Shown here: positions 34,944 through 43,951 of the stretch, piece by piece
Layout: each line of letters starts with the position of its first letter
How positions within the stretch are numbered: the first letter of the stretch is position 1
Assembly (NCBI GenBank): GCA_963821755.1
Contig: CAWGEX010000002.1
Location: forward strand, 434,001 to 498,000
DNA from: Bog-473 sp963821755
GTDB lineage: Bacteria > Actinomycetota > Acidimicrobiia > Acidimicrobiales > RAAP-2
Direction: 5' to 3'
Length of the DNA stretch: 64,000 nucleotides
Position numbers and translations under genes: made by a program
The notes under the pieces: model-generated
The model's database searches: none
What the model saw: only the letters and a program-made list of their open reading frames with translations
What the model was told of the DNA's origin: nothing

Positions 34944-36068
34944 TTAGCCGAGCGACACTGCTCTTGGACCGCGCCACAGACCAATGACCTGCTCTGTGGC
35001 AACCGCACCATACCCAAGGTCGGCAGTCACGTCCGCAAAGCGGCCAGCTGCCGCCCGAGCTTCGCGGTCGTCCAGTACCCCTTGGAGCGCCGTCGCAATC
35101 TCCAGCGCCGAAGCACCGGGGGCGAGCATCCTCCCAACCCCGCAGGCCTCGACACGGGCCGCATTGATCGGTTGCTCGCGTCCCTGTGGGATGCAGAGGA
35201 TCGGCACACCTCCAGCGAGGGCATTGGTGATGGTGCTGAGGCCGCCATGCGAGATGACGGCGGCCATGTGTCCCATGACCAGGTCGTGAGGAACGTAGCC
35301 CCGCACCCTCACGTTCGGCGGCACGTCGAAGGCATCCGTCGGCAGGACGTCGGCCAGGGTAAGGAGCACGCGCACCGGCATCGTGGCTAAGGCGTCCAGG
35401 ATGGGTGGAATCGCCGTGGCCTGCCCTTGGAGCGTCGTGCTGAGACTGAGGAGCACCCACGGATCGCCCGACTCGGCCAACATCTCGGCGACGAGCGGAT
35501 GCAGCGGTTCCCGTGGCGGCGGCGCTGAGATCGGTCCCACGTATGTCGTGTTGGACGGCAGTGCGCAGGGTGCATCCAGGCCGGGAGGGGTCAGTGCGAG
35601 GACGGCGCCCGCCCGATCGAGGGAGGCGGACACGTCCAACCCCAGCATCACCCCTCCCCACTCGTATCGGAAGGGGCCAAACATCACGTGGACCAGGACG
35701 GCCGTCGGCAGCCCGAGGGTGCCCGCCGCATCGAAACCAGCCCCGAGCATGCAGTCCACGACCACCACGTCGGGGTCGAAGTCTTTCGCCTGGGCGAGGA
35801 TGTCATCCCTCGGCCCTGGCCCGTGCAGCGCAACCTTGGCGCGAGCTTCCCAGTCGTCGTCGAGAGGGCGGTCGGTTGGAAAAGGCGGCACCGAGGGATA
35901 GTTGGCGAACTCCAGGCCCGCCGCTGCTACCCGCGCCGCCATAGAGTCCCAACCCAGGAGCCGGACGCGGTGTCCCTGACGGGCCAGCCGTGCCCCCAGA
36001 TTGAGGGCCGACGGGGTATTGCCGCCGCCGTCCCAACTGGCGATAAGGAACCTTCCCGAGTCGCTCAT
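34944..36068 (-). CDS. Glycosyltransferase, GT1/MGT-like
   Basis: 374 residues with a GT-B fold. The N-terminal RFLIASWDGGGNTPSALNLGARLARQGHRVRLLGWDSM is the acceptor-side Rossmann region. The C-terminal donor-binding region is VISHGGLSTITNALAGGVPILCIPQGREQPINAARV, a PSPG-like motif with the His and the Gln/Asn near its end. Such enzymes glycosylate natural products or lipids using UDP- or dTDP-sugars. It overlaps the upstream oxidase gene by 4 nt (ATGA), so the oxidase product is a plausible acceptor. Acceptor and sugar are not predictable. Confidence 0.88.
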   Translation of the reverse strand: MSDSGRFLIASWDGGGNTPSALNLGARLARQGHRVRLLGWDSMAARVAAAGLEFANYPSVPPFPTDRPLDDDWEARAKVALHGPGPRDDILAQAKDFDPDVVVVDCMLGAGFDAAGTLGLPTAVLVHVMFGPFRYEWGGVMLGLDVSASLDRAGAVLALTPPGLDAPCALPSNTTYVGPISAPPPREPLHPLVAEMLAESGDPWVLLSLSTTLQGQATAIPPILDALATMPVRVLLTLADVLPTDAFDVPPNVRVRGYVPHDLVMGHMAAVISHGGLSTITNALAGGVPILCIPQGREQPINAARVEACGVGRMLAPGASALEIATALQGVLDDREARAAAGRFADVTADLGYGAVATEQVIGLWRGPRAVSLG

Positions 36069-37453
36069 CGGGCCGGCTTGATGTTCTGATTCCGACTGAA
36101 CAGGTTCGAGGCGTCGTAGGCCCGCTTGAGTCGGGCCAGCCGGTCGTAGATGTCGTTGCCGTACAGGAACCGGACCTGGTCTGCATCGGCGTCACCGACG
36201 AAGTTCACGTAGGCGCCGCCGCTAGAGAGGGGCGCCATGGCCACGGCCAATTCACGATTGGCCTCAATGTGCCGCGCATCCTCGGTCGAGTCGGCCCACG
36301 TCGAAATGATGTTGTAGGTGTAGCCGGCATGACGGCCACTGAAGGCCGTGGCGTCGGATCGCCGCCTTCCAACGGCACCACCCATTTGGTGAAAGTGGAT
36401 TTGGGACATCGGTGAGGGCATTCGTGCGCCGTGGGCCAGCGCCACGTCGATAACCCGGTCGTCCAGGTCGTCGAGGAAGCCGCCACGGAAATAGTTGCGC
36501 AGCCCTGTCTCTGCGCCCCCGTCGAGCATCCCCTGCAAGCCGACGTATGGAATTGGAGCAAAGACGTCGGCTGCGGGATCCAGGGCGCGCAGCGGTCCGA
36601 TGGCGGTGGAACCGGCATCGAGATCCCCGCACCAGCAGCCGACGATCCCGACCGCCTTTTGTCCGATGAGGTCCGGTGGCACGAACGGCTCGGGCGGAGC
36701 GGTCATGACCGAGGCCAACATGGAGGCTTCGTCCGGTGCGTCGGCCGCCCATTCACGGAAGACCGTCAGCACCTCCTTGCCGCGCTCGAGAGGGAAGAGC
36801 ATGAGCCCACCGAGGACGGTGGACACTGGGTGAAGGGAGAAGTCGAAGCGTGACACGATCCCAAAGTTGCCTCCCCCACCCCGTAGGCCCCAGAGCAGAT
36901 CGGGATGATCCGCCTCACTGACATCTATGACATCGCCGTCGGCCGTCACCATCTCCGCTGCCATCAGGTTGTCGCAGGACAGCCCGTACTTGCGTTGGAG
37001 CCAACCGATGCCGCCACCGAGGGTCAATCCGGCCACTCCGGTTGTTGAGATGAGGCCTCCCGTGGTCGCGAGCCCGTGTACGGCCGTGGCGGCATCGAGG
37101 TCGGCCCAGGTCGCCCCCGGCTGCACCGACGCGATCCGCCGCCCGACATCGACGCCGATCTTCCGCATAGAAGAGAGGTCGATCACCACCCCGCCCTCGC
37201 AGGTGCTCAGCCCGGCCACGCTGTGACCGCCACCGCGCACGGCGAGTGGGACACCGGCGGCTCGAGTCAGGGTCACGGCGCTGACGATGTCCTCCGTCGT
37301 CTGGCACCGAGCGATGAGCGCAGGACGGGCGTCGATGCTCCCGTTCCAGATGGCGCGAGCGGCGTCGTACCCTGGGTCATCGGGCCCGATGACCGTACCG
37401 GAAAACATGGATGCAAACGACGTGACCCCGAAATCGGTCTTCGTTTTGAACAT
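36065..37453 (-). CDS. FAD-linked oxidase, berberine-bridge-enzyme type
   Basis: 462 residues, FAD-binding PCMH domain plus BBE C-terminus. PLAVRGGGHSVAGLSTCEGGVVIDLSSM carries the His for 8-alpha flavin linkage, and QRKYGLSCDNLMAAEMVTADG carries the Cys for the 6-S linkage, so bicovalent FAD is expected. TGGLISTTGVAGLTLGGGIGWL is intact, and the BBE tail is YDASNLFSRNQNIKPAR. Such enzymes oxidise alcohols, sugars or polyketide intermediates. It is co-transcribed with the glycosyltransferase. The Crp-type regulator lies 105 nt upstream on the same strand. Confidence 0.9.
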   Translation of the reverse strand: MFKTKTDFGVTSFASMFSGTVIGPDDPGYDAARAIWNGSIDARPALIARCQTTEDIVSAVTLTRAAGVPLAVRGGGHSVAGLSTCEGGVVIDLSSMRKIGVDVGRRIASVQPGATWADLDAATAVHGLATTGGLISTTGVAGLTLGGGIGWLQRKYGLSCDNLMAAEMVTADGDVIDVSEADHPDLLWGLRGGGGNFGIVSRFDFSLHPVSTVLGGLMLFPLERGKEVLTVFREWAADAPDEASMLASVMTAPPEPFVPPDLIGQKAVGIVGCWCGDLDAGSTAIGPLRALDPAADVFAPIPYVGLQGMLDGGAETGLRNYFRGGFLDDLDDRVIDVALAHGARMPSPMSQIHFHQMGGAVGRRRSDATAFSGRHAGYTYNIISTWADSTEDARHIEANRELAVAMAPLSSGGAYVNFVGDADADQVRFLYGNDIYDRLARLKRAYDASNLFSRNQNIKPAR

Positions 37454-37558
37454 TTCCCACCTCCCTCTGGCCGCTCTCTGGAGTATGAAGGAGAGATGGG
37501 TAGTGCGCTATGTCGCTGGATCACTCCTGACGTGTGATCCTGTGACACAGATGAGTCG

Positions 37559-38293
37559 CTACTCCACGCGTCGGTCCCTGAGCGTGGGAAGAGGCCAATC
37601 CCGCGAGATCTCTCGCCGTGCCCGGTCCTCATCCACGAACACGTACCGCCCGCCCTCTTGACGGATCACCCCGTCGATCGCCAGCGCAGACAACGTGCGA
37701 TTGACGTTCTCCCTGGTGACCCCGATCATGGCAGCCAGTGTGGACTGCGAGATTTTCGGCGTGGCGCCGTGACCAGCGCTGCGCTCGGGACTCGAGTCGA
37801 CCAGCTCTAGGAGTTTCAGGATGAGCCGGTCGGTGAGGGGGCGCCGTGCTGCCGACGAGATCCTCGTGGTCTGCCAGCGCGAACCAGACGCCAGCGCCTC
37901 TAACGCTCGATCCTTTATGGAGGAGTACTGGTCCATAAACGGCGTCAAGTAGCGGCGATCGAGCCGGATCAGAGTGGTCGGTTCGACCGCGATGATATCC
38001 ATTATCCGATTGCGTTCCACGGCGAAGTAGCCAGGCTCGCCCAGCGTCATGCCAGTGCCGTGGATGGCGTGAACCACCTCGAATCCCCCGGTGTCAACGA
38101 CCGAGCCCTTGACCTCGCCGGACAGTACGACCCAGATCTCCTCGGCAGGGTCACCGAGGTGGGCCAGGAACTCGCCGCGCACAATCGTGCGGGTCGTCGC
38201 CGTGGCGGCCAGCGGCCGGAGGTCCTCGGCGGTGAGATTCTCAAAGAGGTAGGACCGGGCCAGGCCCTTCACTACGTCTTCGACGGGGCGCAT
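37559..38293 (-). CDS. Crp/Fnr-family transcriptional regulator
   Basis: 244 residues. The N-terminal cNMP-binding beta-roll is SYLFENLTAEDLRPLAATATTRTIVRGEFLAHLGDPAEEIWVVLSGEVKG. The C-terminal winged helix is KISQSTLAAMIGVTRENVNRTLSALAIDGVIRQEGGRYVFVD, with the usual Crp recognition helix. There is no Fe-S cysteine cluster in the N-terminus, so it is more Crp- than Fnr-like. It is the probable regulator of the adjacent oxidase-glycosyltransferase pair, which is transcribed the same way. Confidence 0.88.
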   Translation of the reverse strand: MRPVEDVVKGLARSYLFENLTAEDLRPLAATATTRTIVRGEFLAHLGDPAEEIWVVLSGEVKGSVVDTGGFEVVHAIHGTGMTLGEPGYFAVERNRIMDIIAVEPTTLIRLDRRYLTPFMDQYSSIKDRALEALASGSRWQTTRISSAARRPLTDRLILKLLELVDSSPERSAGHGATPKISQSTLAAMIGVTRENVNRTLSALAIDGVIRQEGGRYVFVDEDRARREISRDWPLPTLRDRRVE

Positions 38294-38685
38294 AGTGCTC
38301 AGTGTGCCATGACCTGTGATTTCCGAGAAGGCAACGGACAGAAGCCCTCCCTTTCATCGACTTGTAGTCAACCTCATTGAGGTTCGGCGTCGAGGATACA
38401 CAGGCAGAGACCACTCTCGGTTAGTGGCGACGACAACTCCAACAATGATCTGCGTTACATACCACCTCACCGGTCGCCTCTCAGCTAATCCCCAGAGAAT
38501 GATTCTCGTCTTTGCAACGACGGCAAGTCGACCGGGTTCGACACACATGTGAAAGTATCGGGCTACGCATCCGGTAGACGACGATGAGGAAGAAATCTAG
38601 GCTTCTTGGACCCGATGACGGGTCTAGCGCCAGCCATTCGGGAACCACGGGGATCAGCAATCGGATCATCGAAAGGGGAGCTGTC
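38294..38685. other. Divergent intergenic region
   Basis: About 390 nt between the Crp-type gene (leftward) and the SnoaL-like gene (rightward). Short open frames on both strands show no family. It should contain both promoters. I see no clear palindromic Crp site. Confidence 0.5.
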
Positions 38686-39090
38686 GTGGGAGCCGATGAA
38701 AACATCAAGACCATCCAAGCCGTCTATGAAGCGTTCGGGAGGGGAGATGTCGGTGCGGTGCTCGACCATGTAACCGACGATGTCGACTGGGCCACGGAAA
38801 CGTCATCGACGGTGGCCCCCTGGTACGGCGTACGCAGAGGCAAAGACGGCGTGGGCGCTTTCTTCGCCGCCTTCGGTTCGACTATGGAAGTCCAGGAGTT
38901 CAGCCCGTTTGCCTTCGCCGCGAACGACACGGAAGTGCACACGGTCGTGCACTGTCGGGCCACGGCCCGCACTACCGGCAAGTCCATCGACAACGATCTA
39001 CATCACTTCTTCCGCTTTCACGACGGGAAGATCAGCTACTACCGCGGCACTGAGGACACCGCCCAGACCGAGGACGCCCTGAAGTCCTGA
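38686..39090 (+). CDS. NTF2/SnoaL-like protein
   Basis: 134 residues from GTG 38686, preferred over an upstream ATG at 38584 because GAAAGGGGAG lies 6 nt before it and the fold begins there: VGADENIKTIQAVYEAFGRGDVGAVLDHVTDDVDWATE. It continues WYGVRRGKDGVGAFFAAFGS and HHFFRFHDGKISYYRGTEDTAQ, the cone-shaped SnoaL-like fold. Such proteins are small cyclases, isomerases or ligand-binding proteins. Role unknown; it lies directly upstream of the flavoprotein-DUF4254 pair. Confidence 0.82.
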   Translation: MGADENIKTIQAVYEAFGRGDVGAVLDHVTDDVDWATETSSTVAPWYGVRRGKDGVGAFFAAFGSTMEVQEFSPFAFAANDTEVHTVVHCRATARTTGKSIDNDLHHFFRFHDGKISYYRGTEDTAQTEDALKS

Positions 39091-39284
39091 GTGCACTTGT
39101 CTATGTGGGTATCGGCCTTCAGGGTCTTCAGGTGGTCTGCGTCGGCGAGATCAGTCTGCATTGGATTTCGGCAACCCCACAGGGGTGTATTGGACTCAAC
39201 CCTGTGACTCAAGCTGGACCTCTCCGACCCAGGGCTCGTCCCACGAATCACGACTGGACCTGAGTAAGGCCGTAGTGTGGACCC

Positions 39285-40208
39285 GTGCGCGACGAAGCAC
39301 TCCACGATGTGGTCGTGATCGGAGCCGGCGCGGCGGGCGTGAGCGCAGCGATCGAGTGCTTCGACATTCAGCTCGACGTCGTGGTGCTCGAGGCCACCAG
39401 CAAGGTGGGGGGCCAGATCGACCAGATCCCCCACTCTGTCCGCAACGTCGCGACGGCCCAGGACGGCAACGACGCACTGGTTGACGCACTGGCGCGCCAT
39501 ACCTCAATCCTGGGTGATCGCCTGAAGTTTGACCAGACGGTGACTCGAGTAGATCTTTCCGCCGGACTCGTCGACGCCGGTGACCATCGATACCGAACCC
39601 GGAGTGTCCTGGTGGCAACCGGGTCGCGCCGACGCGAGCTCGAGAATGCACCCGACGGTTCATTCGGAGGGGACGTGACGTACCTGGTCGAGCCCCACCT
39701 GGCACGATTCGCCGGCCTGCCGATGGCGGTTTTCGGCGGTGGGGACAGCGCCGCGCTCGACGCGCTGGCGCTGGCCGCGACGGGATCGCCGGTGACGCTC
39801 GTTCATCGCTCGCCCCACCTCACGGCGAGGCGGGACCTCGTCGAACGGGTCCGATCGGACGGTCGAATCACCGAGATGGCAGGGTGGAATCTCGACAAGC
39901 TCGTTGGGTCGGACCGCCTTCAGGGGATCGACGTGTCGGACTCCAGCACTGGCGAGCACCGGCGGCTCGGCGTCCGTGGCGTCGTCCTCAAGCTCGGACG
40001 CGCACAACGTGTCGACCTGGTGCGCGAGCAATTGAAGCTTGGCGTGCGTGGTGGAATCGCAGTCGACGCCGAACTCCGTACTTCGGATCCGCGGACGTTC
40101 GCTGCCGGGGACGTAGTTGAGGGCGCGTACGAACGCATCGCCACGGCAGTCGGCCAGGGTTCGCTCGCTGCCCGTACCATCGTCACGTACCTTAAGTCGT
40201 CTCCGTGA
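39285..40208 (+). CDS. FAD-dependent pyridine-nucleotide oxidoreductase (TrxR/FNR-like, no CxxC)
   Basis: 307 residues from GTG 39285. FAD-binding DVVVIGAGAAGVSAAIECF, ATSKVGGQIDQIP, and VLVATGSRRRELENAP. The NAD(P) domain carries AVFGGGDSAALDAL, and the closing FAD motif is DPRTFAAGDVVEGAYERIATAVGQGSLAA. The redox CxxC of thioredoxin reductases is absent, which places it nearer type-2 ferredoxin-NADP reductases or small flavin oxidoreductases. It is coupled to DUF4254 by a GTGA overlap. It could supply electrons or oxidise a small molecule in the neighbouring deazaguanine-glycosyl locus. Confidence 0.85.
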   Translation: MRDEALHDVVVIGAGAAGVSAAIECFDIQLDVVVLEATSKVGGQIDQIPHSVRNVATAQDGNDALVDALARHTSILGDRLKFDQTVTRVDLSAGLVDAGDHRYRTRSVLVATGSRRRELENAPDGSFGGDVTYLVEPHLARFAGLPMAVFGGGDSAALDALALAATGSPVTLVHRSPHLTARRDLVERVRSDGRITEMAGWNLDKLVGSDRLQGIDVSDSSTGEHRRLGVRGVVLKLGRAQRVDLVREQLKLGVRGGIAVDAELRTSDPRTFAAGDVVEGAYERIATAVGQGSLAARTIVTYLKSSP

Positions 40209-40774
40209 CGGTTTCACGCCTCCCTACGGTAGAGACAATTCTCGACGCTCTACTGCACCCGCGGGTACCAAAAACCACCAATCCATCCGACGAGGAACTT
40301 GCCGCGATCATGGAACCGATTCTCGCCCTGCACCGCAGCAACCGCGAACAATGGGATTGCGAGGATGACGCTCGCCGAGATCACGCGGACGCGACAATGG
40401 TTGCCGCCGCCAAACGCGAGATTGACCGGCTGAACAGCGCCCGTCACGGTTTCATCGAAGCGATCGACCGGGCTATCTCGGGCGCGATCAAACCATGTGA
40501 AGGGGCACCGTTGGTGACCGAGAGCCCCGGCATGGCCATCGACCGCTTATCGGTGCTCGTGATCCGACTCGCATCGACCGAGGCCAGGGTGGCTTCGGGA
40601 ACAATCGAAGCCGGGCTCTACACTGCACGCCTACCCCAATTGCGGCGTCAACTCGAGGCACTCGAGGAGGCGATAGCCACCTTGCTCAACGACCTGGCCC
40701 AGGGCACCCGGCGGTTCCTTGCGCACGAGAGCCTCAAACTCTACGGTCCGGAAGACTCCGGACGAGTTGGCTGA
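40205..40774 (+). CDS. DUF4254 protein
   Basis: 189 residues starting GTG 40205 in the overlap with the flavoprotein. Hallmarks are LALHRSNREQWDCEDDARRDHA, REIDRLNSARHGFIEAIDRAI, TESPGMAIDRLSVLVIRL and ALEEAIATLLNDLAQGTRRFLAHESLKLY. These match the DUF4254 family, an all-helical family of unknown function often encoded near GT9 (heptosyltransferase-like) genes. A GT9 domain lies on the opposite strand about 1 kb away, consistent with that pattern. Its last 41 nt overlap the convergent 360-residue gene. The name is by sequence resemblance and was not tested here. Confidence 0.8.
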   Translation: MTVSRLPTVETILDALLHPRVPKTTNPSDEELAAIMEPILALHRSNREQWDCEDDARRDHADATMVAAAKREIDRLNSARHGFIEAIDRAISGAIKPCEGAPLVTESPGMAIDRLSVLVIRLASTEARVASGTIEAGLYTARLPQLRRQLEALEEAIATLLNDLAQGTRRFLAHESLKLYGPEDSGRVG

Positions 40775-41816
40775 CGGTGCGCAAGGACATCGTGTGGAGC
40801 TGGTAGCCGCCGCGATTGAAACCCACGACGAGCTGGTCGCCTACGACGGCCGCGTGAGCGATGCCGAGTGGGTGTGAGGCCAGCTCGGTGGTGAGCCGGG
40901 TCGTCACCCGGGCACCCGAAGGCAGCGCGTGCAGCTCGCCAAAGCGGCCCACACCACAGGGCACGCCATCCACCACGACCAGCGCCACGCCGCCGCTTCC
41001 CCACGCCAGGTCTTCCCCGAAGCGGGCAGCGGCCACGACGGCTCCACTGGCCAGGTCGAACTGGGCAAGCCCTCCTCCCCGTAGTTGCTCCCAGTCGTAG
41101 TCGTCGAGTCCGGCACCGTCCAGGGCGCTGCCCGCAACCCAGAGGGTGGAACCGCATGACACCAGCACGGCCGGGACAAAATCGATGGCGGCCTCCCACC
41201 GGGTAGCACCGAGGCGTCCGTGATCCGCTTCGACCAGCCGGACACGTCCCTCACCGCCGAGCGCGACCCAGCCAGTACCACCCGGCGTTGAGCTCGCCGC
41301 AAGAGCCGTGACGAAGCCGAAGGATTCTTGCGCGGTGTCCGCGTCGAGGGACTGGCGTGAGGAGGCGATCGGCTGGGTCACCAGCACTCCGCCCAGGCGC
41401 TGACCGCGGGGGCGTGACGTCACAAGGTGGTCTCCGAGGCCGATCACCCTTTCGACGTCGTCGATGAAGTCGAGCCGCCGAGCCTCGTTGAGGTGGGGTC
41501 CGACCACGGGCTCGGATCCGATGGACCGGGGTGGCTCGAAGATCCGCACTACACCCAGGTGGTTCAAGACGGCGATCTGCTCGGTGTCGGCCCCCACTTC
41601 CACAATGGCGTGGATGTCGAGATCGAACTGAGACGCCTCGTCGTCCTCGGGGAACATGGTGTCACCGAAAATAGCTATCGGGCGAAGCTCGGCATCGGCG
41701 AACACGACATTGCGACCCAGGTTGTTCCAAGCGCATCGGCTGCCCAGCGAAACGATCCGACCGATACCGGCCGGTTGAGAATTCACGACTCGACTTAGAG
41801 GGACCGACTCCATCAA
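40734..41816 (-). CDS. Uncharacterised protein, beta-propeller-like, 360 residues
   Basis: No family recognised with confidence. It begins MMESVPLSRVVNSQPAGIGRIVSLGSRCAWNN, with no export signal. Repeating short beta-strand stretches with Gly turns (IAVLNHLGVVRIFEPP, HLVTSRPRGQRLGGVLVTQP, GWVALGGEGRVRLVEADHG, TLWVAGSALDG, GGVALVVVDGVPCGVGRF, LVVGFNRGGYQLHTM) read like the blades of a propeller. Its ATG overlaps the stop of the GT9 part by 4 nt (ATGA), so it belongs to the queD-queC/GT9 transcript. Possibly a lectin, scaffold or substrate-binding partner; unknown. Confidence 0.7.
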   Translation of the reverse strand: MMESVPLSRVVNSQPAGIGRIVSLGSRCAWNNLGRNVVFADAELRPIAIFGDTMFPEDDEASQFDLDIHAIVEVGADTEQIAVLNHLGVVRIFEPPRSIGSEPVVGPHLNEARRLDFIDDVERVIGLGDHLVTSRPRGQRLGGVLVTQPIASSRQSLDADTAQESFGFVTALAASSTPGGTGWVALGGEGRVRLVEADHGRLGATRWEAAIDFVPAVLVSCGSTLWVAGSALDGAGLDDYDWEQLRGGGLAQFDLASGAVVAAARFGEDLAWGSGGVALVVVDGVPCGVGRFGELHALPSGARVTTRLTTELASHPLGIAHAAVVGDQLVVGFNRGGYQLHTMSLRTVSQLVRSLPDRRV

Positions 41817-43389
41817 CAGAGCTCGTTGAGCCTGTTCAACACCGAGTCGGGCTCAATCGCGTCGAGGCAGCCCGATTCCGCGGGACACACTCGTGGCGGT
41901 GGGGGCATCCCGCTGAGGTTTACGCGCTGGTTGTAGGCGTACTCCTTCTCCGCACGCCGGCACGCGGGATCGCACACGGATCCGGCGACCAGGCGAGTGT
42001 GGTCCCACGTCGCGGAAGTAGACAGCTGGCGTCCGGCACAAGGTGACCGTGGGTGTCCCCTGCTGGGCGGCAATGTGCGTCAGACCCGTATCGACACCGA
42101 CGACAGCGCGACAGGCACTCAGCACGTCGACGGCGTCACCTGGGGTCGCCGCCACGAAACTGGCGAGTCCTCGATCCGACGAGGGCGTTGCCGCCTTCAC
42201 CACGGGTGACGACGGCGACGTCGAGGCCCCGACGCCCGAGCACGGTGGCGAGCTCGACCCAGCGCTCGACCGCCCATCGCTTCGTCGTCCCATCGGCGTC
42301 GGCGACGAACAAGACCAGTCCTTCGGCATCAGGGCGGTGCATTGACTCGAGGGGGACCGGTGTCGAGAAGTCGCCGACGACTCCAAGATCAGCGCCAATA
42401 CGAGCGATGATTTCGTTGATCGACAGGGGGCCGTAGGCGGCCTCAAATTCTGGCGACCCCCACCAGTAATCGCGCTGCAGTGGGTGATCGCGCAGGTCGA
42501 CGAGCGCATCGCTCGCGCCGATGGCGATGTCATCCTCGGCGACCGTCCCGGCGAGTCCGCTGACGCGTTCGGCGAGGACCGCTTGGCCGTGCGAGCGGGT
42601 CACCAGCCAGGTCTCGGTGCCCGAGCATCTGCCGGCAGTGACCGCGGCCTGCACCACCGGAAGGGAGACGACGAGATCTCCCAGGCCGAACGATACCGGG
42701 GCGACAAATCGGCGACGTACGGGATTCATCGACGTGGCGTATGCGGTGGTGTCGGCCAGGCCCAGTTCTTTGAAGGCAAGTTGACGCTCAGCGCACTTGT
42801 TGCAGCGTCCGCAATGGCGTTCCGAGCGCGGTGCGATGCAAGAGAAGGTGAGGTCAAGTGCGAACGGTCGACCAATCTCAAGGACATCACGCTTGGCGCG
42901 ACCGGCAAAGGGAGTGACCACCTCGAATGGGCGGCCGAGCGCCCGGGTGGCCAAGGCCGAGAAAGCGGCAAAGAACTCGCTATCGGCATCGGGAAAGGGG
43001 TTGGCCGCCAAGGTACCGAGCGCGATGGTCGGAATCCCGTTGAGCGAGCACCACACGCTCGACTTCGCGAGCAGCAAAAGGTTGCGCCCGGGCAGGTATA
43101 CGGCCTCGTCGGGTGAGTCTTCGTCAGGAACCTCTTGTCCGGTCACGCTCCAGTGCGCTCCGTAGATGTCGGCGACCGGCAGGTCCAGCACGATAAGGGG
43201 CTTGACGTCCAGGGTCCGCAGCGAGGCGAGAAAGCGCTCGAGATGGCGGACCTCCACGTCCTCCCAGGCAAGGCCGAACCGCACGTAGATGGGCGTCACC
43301 TCTCGCCCGTCGGTCGCTAGCTCAGCGACCAGAATTGCGCTGTCGAGTCCGCCACTCGCCAAGACAGCGACGGCATTCGTTACGGCCAC
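41813..43389 (-). pseudogene. queC: QueC-like 7-cyano-7-deazaguanine synthase joined to GT9 glycosyltransferase; GT9 part frameshifted
   Basis: Residues about 1-215 are QueC-like: PP-loop VLASGGLDSAILV, LPGRNLLLLAKSSVW, ALGTLAANPFPDADSEF, and the zinc site FSCIAPRSERHCGRCNKC. QueC converts carboxy-deazaguanine to preQ0 with ATP and ammonia. The same frame runs on into VAPVSFGLGDLVVSLPVVQAA, a GT9 (heptosyltransferase-like) start. An indel near 42.2 kb moves to a frame with DVLSACRAVVGVDTGLTHIAAQQGTPTVTL, and another near 42.01 kb leads to WDHTRLVAGSVCDPACRRAEKEYAYN, ending in an ATGA overlap. The junction itself carries ATGA, so a third indel could have fused two genes. The symbol applies to the N-terminal part. 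Confidence 0.75.
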
Positions 43390-43394
43390 CGCAC

Positions 43395-43754
43395 CTACTG
43401 CTCGCCCTGGTAGACGCAGCCCGAATTGCAGGTCTCGCGGACAACCACTTGGGAGAGCTCCGGCAACGTAACGCTCAGCCGTTCCCAGATCCAGCGAGCG
43501 AGCACCTCGCTGGTCGGATTCTCAAGACCATGGATCTCGTTCAGGTAGTAGTGATCGAGCACCTCGAGTAGTGGCGCCATCGCGCAGCTGATGTCGTTGA
43601 AGTCGCGAACCCATCCGCTTTGCGCGTCAACGGGTCCCGTCAGGTGAACCGAAACCTGAAACGAGTGCCCATGCAAGCGGGCACATTTATGGGTGGGTGC
43701 GACATTCGGCAGCCGATGCGCGGCCTCGAACGTGAACTCCTTGAAGATCTCCAC
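43395..43754 (-). CDS. queD: 6-carboxy-5,6,7,8-tetrahydropterin synthase (QueD)
   Basis: QueD makes carboxytetrahydropterin from dihydroneopterin triphosphate, an early step toward preQ0. 119 residues: FTFEAAHRLPNV with the first zinc His, LHGHSFQVSVHL with the next two, GWVRDFNDISCAMAPLLEVLDHYYLNE (Asp-His of the catalytic set), and PTSEVLARWIWERLSVTLPELSQVVVRET with the C-terminal Glu. The Cys expected before the zinc histidines is present in HKCARLHGH. It is the first gene of the leftward operon; the queC-like gene follows after 5 nt. Confidence 0.92.
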   Translation of the reverse strand: MEIFKEFTFEAAHRLPNVAPTHKCARLHGHSFQVSVHLTGPVDAQSGWVRDFNDISCAMAPLLEVLDHYYLNEIHGLENPTSEVLARWIWERLSVTLPELSQVVVRETCNSGCVYQGEQ

Positions 43755-43951
43755 GCTGAGACCCTAATGTCAGCCCCGCACCAGGGGCGAGCGACCAGGC
43801 CGGACGCCCTGCGCTCCCGAAGGCTCTCTCTGCCGTTCCGCGTCGACGCGCCCGTGAGGCAACCCGACGCCGGGCGAATAGAGTGATGCCAGCGACGAGT
43901 CTGGCAGTGGCTCGTCGCCATCGAAGTCTGCCAACCAAGGGAGTCCCCACC

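Noticed and set aside
39285..43754. Known deazaguanine DNA-modification (Dpd) island or QueC-linked defence (Qat or type IV CBASS)
   Set aside because: No DpdA/Tgt-like, helicase, restriction, ATPase/TatD nuclease or cyclase gene is next to it. The partners are a glycosyltransferase, DUF4254 and a flavoprotein.
43883..43951. Start of the FtsH-like protein at ATG 43883
   Set aside because: GTG 43952 has a good ribosome site; the extra 23 residues look unconserved.
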